Origin: Nocardioides alkalitolerans
GTDB lineage: Bacteria > Actinomycetota > Actinomycetes > Propionibacteriales > Nocardioidaceae
NCBI GenBank assembly: GCA_038184435.1
Contig: CP116227.1
Location: forward strand, 496,001-560,000
Reading direction: 5' to 3'
Length of the DNA stretch: 64,000 nucleotides
Below are positions 56,336 to 63,239 of the stretch, in pieces. The notes under the pieces are model-generated. The model was given only the letters and a program-made list of their open reading frames with translations, ran no database searches and was not told the DNA's origin. The position numbers and the translations under genes are program-made. Every line of letters begins with the position of its first letter. The first letter of the stretch is position 1.

Positions 56336-58552
56336 ATGCCGCTGACCGTTGCCGACCTGCAGGCCATCATCCACGTCGACCCCCGCAACATGCGGCAGGG
56401 CATGGAGCGGAGCATTGGCGACGCTGACCGGGCCCTGACCCGTTGGGGTGGTGGGGCGGCGAAGCTCCTCGGTGGGATCGGGCTCGCTGCCGGTGGCGCG
56501 TTCGCTGTCGCTGTCGGTTCCGCGTTCGCGCAGGGCCTCGACATCTCGGCCGGCGCGGGGAAGCTGCAGGCGCAGCTCGGGCTCACGGAGCAGCAGGCCG
56601 CCGTGTCCGGTGCCGCTGCCGGCGACGTGTACGCGTCGAACTACGGCGAGTCGATGGAAGAGGTGCAGACCGCCATCGGCGAGGTCATGGCCTCGATGGC
56701 GGGGATGCGTGAGGCGTCCGAGGCTGACCTCGAGTCGGTCACCCGGGCGGCCCTGACGTACGCGAACGTCTACGACCTCGACGTCGCACAGAGCATCGCC
56801 GCTGCGAACCGGCTCATGACCGCTGGCCTCGCGCGGGACGCGGGGCACGCTTTCGACCTCCTCACCGCCGCCTCAACCCGAGTCGCCGCGATCCACCGCG
56901 AGGAGCTGCTCGCGGCCACGAACGAATACAGCAACTTCTTCGACCAGGTGGGGCTTGGCGGCGAGGAGATGTTCTCGGTGTTGGCCCGCGCCGCGGATCA
57001 GGGCGCGATCGGCATCGACAAGGCCGCCGACGCCGTCGCCGAGTTCACGAAGATCGTCACGGGCGACGCCGCGAGGGCCCAGCCGGTCATTGAGGGTCTT
57101 GGCCTCGACTACGAGGACATGGCGACCGCGATCATCGCTGGCGGCGACCAAGCCGCAGGAGCGTTCGAGCAGATCGTTCAGGGGCTCGAGAGCATCGAGG
57201 ACCCGACGACGCGGGCACAGACCGCGCTCGAACTGTTCGGTACGCCCATGGAGGACCTGAGCACCTCGACGATCGACGACTTTCTGGGGTCGCTTGGAGA
57301 CACGGAGCAGGCCCTGGCCGATGTCGAAGGTGCGACCGACCGGGCGGGCGAGACGCTCGGCGGCTCGTTCGCGGCGAAGCTCGAGGGCCTCAAGCGGCAG
57401 TTGATGGGGAACCTTGTCGATGTCGTCGAGGAGGAGGCCATCCCGCGGCTGCAGGAGCTGGCTGACGAGCTGAACACCCGGTTCGGTCCGGCTCTCGACG
57501 ACGCCGGGGGCCGGCTCGCCGACATCGCCGACCTCGACTTCGACGACCTCGCCGGCGGCGTGCAGCCGTTCATCGACCTGTGGGACCAGCTCCCCGAGAG
57601 CACCGAGGAGTCCCTCGACTCCGTGCTGAACATGCTCGACTCGATTACCACCGCGCTCGAAGGGTTCTCCGAGGGCGCGGGCGTGATCTGGGAGCTGTTC
57701 GGCGACGACATGCTGGGTTACCTGCAGACCGTTGCGGAGAGCATCCTGCAGGTCGTCGAGGGCCTGTTCATGATTCTCGAGGGCCAGTTCTCGATGTTCG
57801 GGGCGCTCCTGACCGGCGATTGGGAGGGCATGTGGGAGGGCCTCAAGACGGTCGGGTCCGGTGCGATGACGGTCCTGACCGGGCTCATCTCACTGCCGCT
57901 CGCCACGATCCAGCTCGCCTTCGAGTCGCTCCGAGGCGCGGCCGGGCGCATCTTCGGCGGCATGTGGTCGGACGTCTCCACCCGGTTCATGAACGGCGTG
58001 GCCACGATCGAGGCCGCCGTCGCAGCGGTGCCGGGGAAGATCGCCGCCAAGGGGCAGCAGTTCTACACCGCCGGGTCCGCGATCCTCGGCCGGCTCGTCG
58101 ACGGCATCACGTCCGTGCCGTCGTTCGCTGGTGACATCGCGGCCGGGCTCGGCGCGACGGTGATGGGTGTCCTGAACGACGTGATCGACGCGATGAACCA
58201 GGCGATCCCGAACAGCATCCCGGTCCCGGGCCTGCCCGACATCCCGCTCCCGCACAACCCGATCCCGAACATCCCGGGCTTCGCCACCGGCGGTCGTGTC
58301 GAGGGGGCCACGCTGGCGTGGATCGGCGAGGGCCGGGAGGCAGAGACCGTGCTCCCCGACTCCGTGCTCCGTGGCCTGGTGGAGCGCGGCCACGAGACGG
58401 GCCGCCGGAAGGGCGAGCGCGAGGGCGCGCCACTCATCGGTGAGGTCAACTTCAACCAGCGGAACGGCCCCTCGTCCGGTGAGGTCATCCGCGACCTGCG
58501 GCACGCGCTGCGGGTGATCCGGTTCGGCGGCGTCTACGCAGGGTCGTCCTGA
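56336..58552 (+). CDS. Phage tail tape-measure protein
   Basis: A 738-residue tape measure. An early Gly/Ala helix (KLLGGIGLAAGGAFAVAVGSAF), a TP901-type core (ATNEYSNFFDQVGLGGEEMFSVLARAADQGAIGIDKAADAVAEFTKIV; a tape-measure core motif), membrane-like helices and a Pro-rich NSIPVPGLPDIPLPHNPIPNIPGFATGGRV end are diagnostic. Length would predict a tail near 110 nm at 1.5 A per residue, if functional. No tail tube, baseplate or chaperone gene is close. Its stop overlaps the next ORF (ATGA). Confidence 0.9.
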   Translation: MPLTVADLQAIIHVDPRNMRQGMERSIGDADRALTRWGGGAAKLLGGIGLAAGGAFAVAVGSAFAQGLDISAGAGKLQAQLGLTEQQAAVSGAAAGDVYASNYGESMEEVQTAIGEVMASMAGMREASEADLESVTRAALTYANVYDLDVAQSIAAANRLMTAGLARDAGHAFDLLTAASTRVAAIHREELLAATNEYSNFFDQVGLGGEEMFSVLARAADQGAIGIDKAADAVAEFTKIVTGDAARAQPVIEGLGLDYEDMATAIIAGGDQAAGAFEQIVQGLESIEDPTTRAQTALELFGTPMEDLSTSTIDDFLGSLGDTEQALADVEGATDRAGETLGGSFAAKLEGLKRQLMGNLVDVVEEEAIPRLQELADELNTRFGPALDDAGGRLADIADLDFDDLAGGVQPFIDLWDQLPESTEESLDSVLNMLDSITTALEGFSEGAGVIWELFGDDMLGYLQTVAESILQVVEGLFMILEGQFSMFGALLTGDWEGMWEGLKTVGSGAMTVLTGLISLPLATIQLAFESLRGAAGRIFGGMWSDVSTRFMNGVATIEAAVAAVPGKIAAKGQQFYTAGSAILGRLVDGITSVPSFAGDIAAGLGATVMGVLNDVIDAMNQAIPNSIPVPGLPDIPLPHNPIPNIPGFATGGRVEGATLAWIGEGREAETVLPDSVLRGLVERGHETGRRKGEREGAPLIGEVNFNQRNGPSSGEVIRDLRHALRVIRFGGVYAGSS

Positions 58553-59025
58553 TGACGGGTGCCGAGCCCTGTCGGGTCGTCGACTGCGACCGCCCCACCC
58601 GGACCCGACAGCTCTGCAACGCCCACTACATCCAGGTCCGCAACGGTCAGCGGCCCCGCGCGATCATCCCCCGCGGCGAGTTGGTCGTCCCGGCACAGTC
58701 CCGTCGCTGCGCCGAGTGCTCGCACACACGCAGCCGCCACGACGCCGAAGGGTGCCTCACCTGCGCGTGCGACTCATGGGCTGAACGTCGCGTCCACCGT
58801 TGGCGGGACATGATCACCGACGCGCACTGCACGGCCCTGCTCGTCTGGGAGTCGCAGCGCGAGGCCTTCGCGGTGGGCTACGCGTGCGAGATGGCTGAGT
58901 TCGAGGAGCTGAATCCGCGCCCTCGACTGGCCGACTTCATGCGTGCGCTCTCATCGGGTGCTTGCCCAGCTAGCAACGATGACGTCCAGCGACCGACCGA
59001 TTGCTGTACGGAGGAGGCGGCGTGA
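58552..59025 (+). CDS. Cysteine-rich phage protein
   Basis: A 157-residue protein with several zinc-type clusters: CRVVDCDRPTRTRQLCNAHY (C-x4-C-x9-C-x2-H), CAECSHTRSRHD and CLTCACDSW. These recall phage HNH-like or zinc-binding proteins that bind DNA. A long helix follows (MAEFEELNPRPRLADFM). ATG 58552 overlaps the tape-measure stop, and its stop overlaps the terminase GTG. Position next to the terminase suggests DNA packaging. Confidence 0.55.
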   Translation: MTGAEPCRVVDCDRPTRTRQLCNAHYIQVRNGQRPRAIIPRGELVVPAQSRRCAECSHTRSRHDAEGCLTCACDSWAERRVHRWRDMITDAHCTALLVWESQREAFAVGYACEMAEFEELNPRPRLADFMRALSSGACPASNDDVQRPTDCCTEEAA

Positions 59026-60368
59026 AGCTGTCGCAGAAGCAGCTCAGCTCCATTCGTCGCGCAGACGCCCGGGTCAACTTGTGGAACGGAGCGGTCTCCG
59101 CCGGCAAGACCCTCGCGTCATTGATCGCGTGGGCCAAGTTCGTGGACGAAGCACCGCACGGCGGGGCTCTCGCGATCATCGGCAAGACGCAGACCACAGC
59201 GACGCGGAACGTCGTGGACCCCTTGCGTGACCTCCTGCCTGCGGGCGCTGTCCAGCACACGAGAGGAGCCGATACGGCGGTCATCATGGGCCGGCTGGTG
59301 TGGGTGCTGGGGGCGAATGACGCCCGCGCGGAGGACCGCATCCGTGGCCTCACCCTGGCCGGCGCGTACGTCGACGAGGCCACGCTGCTGCCCAAGGGGT
59401 TCTGGAACATGCTGCTGACCCGACTCCGTGTGCCGGGCGCAAAGCTCTTCGCGACCACGAACCCCGACCATCCTCGCCACCCGTTGAAGCTCGAGGTGAT
59501 CGATAAGGCCGCCGAGCTGGGTTACCGCGTGTGGTCGTTCACCATGGACGACAACCCCGGTCTCGACGCGCCGTACGTCGAGCAGATGAAGGCCAGCTTC
59601 ACGGGCCTGTTCTACCGCCGGTTCATCCTCGGCGAATGGGTCGCCGCGACGGGCGCGATCTACGACATGCTCGACCTCGACGCCCGGCATCGGGTCGCCG
59701 CAGACGACATCGTCCTCGACCCCGACGGCTACTTCCTCGGCGTCGACTACGGCACGAAGAACGCCACCCACGCGGTCCTCTTGTGCTCAGGGCACCGCCG
59801 CTCGACCCGGACCGCCGCACTGTTCGTGGTGGGGGAGTGGACGCACTCGGGCCGCGACACCGGCCGAGACATGACCGACGCCGAGCAGTCTCGCGCGATC
59901 CGGGATTGGCTCATCAACGGTGCCGGCGTGCGTGCCTACTCGAGGGTCCGCCAGGAGCTGGTCGAGGCTGGCGCGGTGGAGCCGCGTGCGTACGCGGTGG
60001 ACCCCTCGGCGGCGTCGCTCAAGGCACAGCTACGCCGCGACGGCGTGCGCGGTCTGCGGAACGCGGAGAACGGCATGTTGACGGGCCTGAGGACGGCCGG
60101 CAGCCTGCTCGCCCTCGACCGGCTGCTGTTCGTCGAGGGCGCGGCACCCGTCCTTGAGGGGCAGATGCTCGGGTACGTGTGGGACGACGACCCAGCGGTC
60201 GACGAGCCCGCGTCGGGGCAGGAGGACCACGGCTGCGACGGGTTCCGGTACGCCGTCATGGCCGCCCGCACGGCCTGGAAGCCGTGGCTGGTCGACCGGG
60301 GAGTCGACGGGCCGGACGCCCCCACCGAGACCGCTGCTGTGCCTCGGTGGGGGCGACGTCGGCGCTAG
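59022..60368 (+). CDS. Phage terminase large subunit
   Basis: A 448-residue terminase. ATPase: NLWNGAVSAGKTLASLIAW (Walker A), GLTLAGAYVDEATLLPKGFW (Walker B DE), KLFATTNPDHPRHPLK (coupling motif). The C-terminal nuclease (RNase H-like) starts at YFLGVDYGTKNATHAVLL with the first Asp, with further acidic residues near EDHGCDGFRYAVMAART. It packages phage DNA by cutting concatemers and driving translocation. It lies after the tape measure, opposite to the usual head-to-tail order. GTG 59022 follows GAGGAGG and overlaps the previous gene. Confidence 0.92.
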   Translation: MKLSQKQLSSIRRADARVNLWNGAVSAGKTLASLIAWAKFVDEAPHGGALAIIGKTQTTATRNVVDPLRDLLPAGAVQHTRGADTAVIMGRLVWVLGANDARAEDRIRGLTLAGAYVDEATLLPKGFWNMLLTRLRVPGAKLFATTNPDHPRHPLKLEVIDKAAELGYRVWSFTMDDNPGLDAPYVEQMKASFTGLFYRRFILGEWVAATGAIYDMLDLDARHRVAADDIVLDPDGYFLGVDYGTKNATHAVLLCSGHRRSTRTAALFVVGEWTHSGRDTGRDMTDAEQSRAIRDWLINGAGVRAYSRVRQELVEAGAVEPRAYAVDPSAASLKAQLRRDGVRGLRNAENGMLTGLRTAGSLLALDRLLFVEGAAPVLEGQMLGYVWDDDPAVDEPASGQEDHGCDGFRYAVMAARTAWKPWLVDRGVDGPDAPTETAAVPRWGRRRR

Positions 60369-60949
60369 CTCACGAAGATGACCGAGTCCAGGGCGTAGTC
60401 GCTCGGCTGGAACTCCATGACGAGGTCCGCCGGGTCCGCGGCCATGAAGCCGATGCTGTAGACGATCTCTCGTCCGTCGAGCAGCACGGTGCTGGGGGTG
60501 TCGCTGAGGGTCTCCATGTCGTAGATGCTCGCGGCTTCGGCGTTGCCGGACTGCAGGGTGATGTAGTCGCCGACCGGCTCGTAGTTGTCACCGGTGTTGT
60601 TGACGACGGTGATGGTGAACTTGAGGGGAGTGCCTTCGCCCTCGACGAACGCGTACTCGCTCGGCTGGAACTGCTCGGGAGCGCTCACGGTGACCGTGAG
60701 CCCGTTGTCCCAGGTGTAGGCCTGGCCGAAGGCCGGGTTCGTGGCCGGCTCCTCGGTCTCCTCGGTCTCTTCGACCTCCTCGGCGATGACAGTCTCGTCC
60801 TCCTCGTCGGCGTCATCCTTCGAGCCGGCGGCGTTGGAGCCGGCCGGCGGGTCGTTGTCGACCTTGCCGTCGGAGTCGGAGTCGCTGCACGCGCTGAGCG
60901 TGAGGGCGACGGTGGCGGCGGTGATGACCGAGAGGACGGTCTTGCGCAT
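60365..60949 (-). CDS. Prophage-encoded lipoprotein (DUF4352/telokin-like)
   Basis: A 194-residue lipoprotein. The signal peptide ends with ALTLSAC (residues 14-21, lipobox). A strongly acidic linker (SDSDSDGKVDNDPP; EEVEETEETEEP) leads to an Ig-like DUF4352-type domain: FGQAYTWDNGLTVTVSAPEQFQPSEYAFVEGEGTPLKFTITVVNNTGDNYEP. Transcribed opposite to the structural genes and next to the integrase, it is in a lysogenic-conversion position. Surface lipoproteins from temperate phages can block superinfection (Ltp of phage TP-J34 is the known example); this is only an analogy. Its end overlaps the terminase by four bases. Confidence 0.7.
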   Translation of the reverse strand: MRKTVLSVITAATVALTLSACSDSDSDGKVDNDPPAGSNAAGSKDDADEEDETVIAEEVEETEETEEPATNPAFGQAYTWDNGLTVTVSAPEQFQPSEYAFVEGEGTPLKFTITVVNNTGDNYEPVGDYITLQSGNAEAASIYDMETLSDTPSTVLLDGREIVYSIGFMAADPADLVMEFQPSDYALDSVIFVS

Positions 60950-61045
60950 GGTGGTGGTTCCCCGTTCAGGACGTTCGATGTGGGTTTCGCGAAGCAGCGT
61001 GCCACGTGAAGTTGTGGGTGTCCGGGGAACGCTGGAACCGCCTGC

Positions 61046-62521
61046 CTAACTTGAGGTAGGGGTGCTCTCGGCGTATGTGACCGGCACGACGCGGGGCGGC
61101 TTACGAGGGCCCTCCTTGAAGACGTCGAAGTGCGATACGAGCGAGCGGAGCATGTCGCGGCGCGCGTCGACGGCAAGCGTGTCCCAGGCCTCGAGGATCG
61201 GGATCACGACGGCGGGTGAGGCATGTTGGGCTACCTGCTCGACGTACTCGGCAGCGGCCAGCTCGGCCCGGGCGGCTTCACGCCTCTCGCGATACGACGT
61301 ACGCAGAACGCGGTACTCGTCCTCGTCGAGATCGTCCTCGAGCCACTGCTGAGAGAGCTTGACCAGAGCTCGTTCGACGCGGTCGACCTCGGCCTGGGCT
61401 GCTCGCACGCGGCGGTGGATCGTCGGGTCCTCATCCGGCTCCACCGTGGCGGTGGCGTCGTCGAGCTGGGACGCGATGGTTGCGAGCCATCCGAGCACGG
61501 CGTCGTGTACCTGGCGGGCTGAGACGTAGCCACCCTCGGCGCATCCGGAGCCGCCGGTGCCTCGCTTCGTTTCGCAGCGGTACTTGGGGGTGCGGTTCTC
61601 TCCGAAGGTGCCCGCGTGCATGGACCCGCCGCAGTGCCCGCACCTGACGAGGCCCGACAGCAGGTACGGCGATCGCTTCATCTGCGAGGCCGACCGAGTG
61701 CGGGCCGCCTTGGCGGTCTGGTACGCCGACCACGCGGCCTCCGTGATGACAGCGGGGTGGGCTCCGGGGAGGAGCTGGTCGCGGCTGCGGATGAGGCCGG
61801 CGGCGAACCCGTCGTTCATCATCCGGCGGAGGGTGCGGTCGGTCCACTGCGCGCCGGTTGTGGTCGGCACGCCTGCGGCGTTCAGCCACTGCGTGAGCCG
61901 GTAGACGCTCTCGCCGCGGGTGAACCGCTGGTACAGCTCGACGAGGATGGGCGCGGTCTCTGGGTCAGGCTGGTGGACCCGCTTCTCGTCGAGCTGGTAG
62001 CCGAACCGGCGGCGGCCGTTGTGGGTGAGGCCCTTGCTGACGCGTTGGTGCTGGACCTCCCGCCAGGTCTCGCCGATACGCTCCGCCTCGAAGGCGGCCA
62101 TCTCGACGAGCATGCCGCGGGTGAACCGTCCGGTCGAGGTCGTGTCGTCGACTCCCTCAGTGGCGGAGATGACGCGCCCGCCCACTCGCTCGATGCGGTC
62201 GACGGCGACGGCCCACCGTGCGCGGTTGCGGGCGACGCGGGAGAACTTCCACGCGATCACGACGTCGGCGTCGCCGCGCTCAATGGACGCGACTGCCTCC
62301 TCGAGCCGGGGCCACCACGTGGATCGTGTCTGCGAGCCGGACTCGTCGATCGCCTCGACCCACTGGACGACAGTGGTGCCGGTCCGCGCGGCCATCTCGT
62401 CGATCGCGGCACGTTGCAGGTCGGGGGAGAGAAGGGCGTCGCCGCGCCCGCCCTCCTTGGAGACGCGGATGAGGGCGATGGCGCGGTCTGTGCGCCGTTT
62501 CGTGGTGGCTTGTGGTGGCAT
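61046..62521 (-). CDS. Large serine recombinase (phage integrase)
   Basis: A 491-residue large serine integrase. N-terminal catalytic domain: AIALIRVSKEGGRGDALLSPDLQR (Ser in RVSK), DVVIAWKFSRVARNRARW, and FTRGMLVEMAAFEAERIGETWREV. A recombinase domain follows (GRRRFGYQLDEKRVHQPDPETAPILVELYQRF) and then a zinc ribbon, LLSGLVRCGHCGGSMHAG with CETKRG and GCAEGGYV. The C-terminal coiled coil (VDRVERALVKLSQQWLEDDLDEDEYRVLRTSYRERR) is also present. It inserts phage DNA at the bL37 gene and probably needs a directionality factor to excise. ATG 62521 has GGGGAG nearby; GTG 62566 is an alternative. attR is 50-70 bases upstream. Confidence 0.93.
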   Translation of the reverse strand: MPPQATTKRRTDRAIALIRVSKEGGRGDALLSPDLQRAAIDEMAARTGTTVVQWVEAIDESGSQTRSTWWPRLEEAVASIERGDADVVIAWKFSRVARNRARWAVAVDRIERVGGRVISATEGVDDTTSTGRFTRGMLVEMAAFEAERIGETWREVQHQRVSKGLTHNGRRRFGYQLDEKRVHQPDPETAPILVELYQRFTRGESVYRLTQWLNAAGVPTTTGAQWTDRTLRRMMNDGFAAGLIRSRDQLLPGAHPAVITEAAWSAYQTAKAARTRSASQMKRSPYLLSGLVRCGHCGGSMHAGTFGENRTPKYRCETKRGTGGSGCAEGGYVSARQVHDAVLGWLATIASQLDDATATVEPDEDPTIHRRVRAAQAEVDRVERALVKLSQQWLEDDLDEDEYRVLRTSYRERREAARAELAAAEYVEQVAQHASPAVVIPILEAWDTLAVDARRDMLRSLVSHFDVFKEGPRKPPRVVPVTYAESTPTSS

Positions 62522-62571
62522 CGGGTCGAGACTCCCCGCGGTCGTGTCAGTAGGGACCACGGACACTTACG

Positions 62572-62594
62572 ACGGCAAGCGCCCCAACGCCTGA
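62572..62594. other. attR: displaced native 3' end of the bL37 gene
   Basis: Bases 62572-62594 read GAC GGC AAG CGC CCC AAC GCC TGA in frame, that is GKRPNA and stop, the bL37 tail. The codons end in C/G, as in the host, unlike the attL tail. A hairpin follows at 62615-62644. Confidence 0.75.
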
Positions 62595-62614
62595 GCGCCT
62601 GTCGCACTCAACGC

Positions 62615-62644
62615 CACCCCCGTAGCCGCTCGGCTCCGGGGGTG
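62615..62644 (+). terminator. Hairpin after attR, probably the native bL37 terminator
   Basis: CACCCCCG and CGGGGGTG, with AGCC/GGCT inside, give a 12-bp stem with one mismatch and a four-base loop (62615-62644). It lies 20 bases after the displaced bL37 stop. Confidence 0.65.
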
Positions 62645-62689
62645 CGTCGCATTTCGGGCCGTTTTCCGGGGGCAGGCCAAGATGGGCGC

Positions 62690-63112
62690 ATGGCTCCTTC
62701 CGACGCAGCAGGGACCCCCACGGTCGAGGCACGTCTCCGGTTCGAGGTGACCGACGACGACACGGCGGAGGCGGTGGGCTCGGGCAGCCTCCCCGTCCTC
62801 GGCACGCCCCGGCTCCTCGCATGGCTGGAGGCCGCGACGGTCGCCGCCCTCGAGCCCGGGATGGCGCACGGGGCGACCAGCGTGGGCACCCGGGTCGAGC
62901 TGGAGCACCGCTCCGCCACGCCCGTCGGCGGCGTGGTGGAGGTCCACGCCGCCCAGTCGTACCTCGACGGGCGCCTCGTCCGCTTCAGCGTCGCGGCCCG
63001 CGAGGTCGTCGCGGGTGCCGACGACGACGCGGAGCAGCTCGGCAAGGTGCTTGCCACCGGTGAGATCACCCGGGTCGTCGTGGACGCCGAGAGGTTCATG
63101 GCACGTCTCTGA
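62690..63112 (+). CDS. Hotdog-fold thioesterase (fluoroacetyl-CoA thioesterase-like)
   Basis: A 140-residue protein of the FlK-like hotdog family: FEVTDDDTAEAVGSGSLPVLGTPRLLAWLEAATVAALEPGMAHGATSVGTRVELEHRSATPVGGVVEVHAAQSYLDGRLVRFSVAAREV. TPRLLAWLEAAT holds the usual Thr and Glu, and H lies in MAHGATSVG. It hydrolyses an acyl-CoA, substrate unknown. The start is ATG 62690 with CAAGAT six bases upstream. Before integration it was the gene after bL37. Confidence 0.85.
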   Translation: MAPSDAAGTPTVEARLRFEVTDDDTAEAVGSGSLPVLGTPRLLAWLEAATVAALEPGMAHGATSVGTRVELEHRSATPVGGVVEVHAAQSYLDGRLVRFSVAAREVVAGADDDAEQLGKVLATGEITRVVVDAERFMARL

Positions 63113-63141
63113 GGCCTCCTCGGAGAATCTCGCCGGATCGT

Positions 63142-63169
63142 GCAACCGATCCAGCCCCCTCGCGCGTCT
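63142..63169 (+). promoter_or_regulatory. Candidate ECF (SigE-type) promoter
   Basis: GCAACC (63142-63147) and CGTCT (63165-63169) are 17 bases apart, as in Streptomyces SigE-type ECF promoters. It precedes the secreted protein that starts at 63240. Confidence 0.45.
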
Positions 63170-63239
63170 CATCCCGACAGCGGTCGGGAGGCGTCACGGG
63201 GGTGCGCCGCCGACCGCTCACGACGGAGGGGGTGGGGCG

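Larger units (their letters stand above)
49082..62571. mobile_element. Integrated phage-related element (serine integrase, bL37 attachment site)
   Basis: About 13.5 kb between the duplicated bL37 tails. It encodes, left to right, small phage-type hypothetical proteins, a ribbon-helix-helix regulator, a possible toxin-antitoxin pair, a zinc/HTH protein, a small serine recombinase (minus), several structural-like proteins, a gp10-like protein, a tape-measure protein, a terminase large subunit, a lipoprotein (minus) and a large serine integrase (minus) next to attR. GC content and codon choice are softer than the flanks, with local AT-rich spots. No portal, major capsid, maturation protease, tail tube, baseplate or lysis gene is seen, so it is a remnant or a satellite dependent on a helper. 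Confidence 0.85.

Noticed and set aside
53232..62521. Two separate integrated elements because two serine recombinases are present
   Set aside because: Only one pair of junctions (bL37 tails) is visible and the genes between are continuous and coupled.
62019..62594. 191-codon plus-strand frame ending GKRPNA
   Set aside because: Upstream part is antisense integrase; only the last codons are a fossil of bL37, not a gene.
61616..62689. Plus-strand frame running through the integrase into the thioesterase
   Set aside because: Antisense to an intact integrase; the thioesterase has its own start at 62690 with a -10 box. The real plus-strand information near its end is only the displaced bL37 tail.
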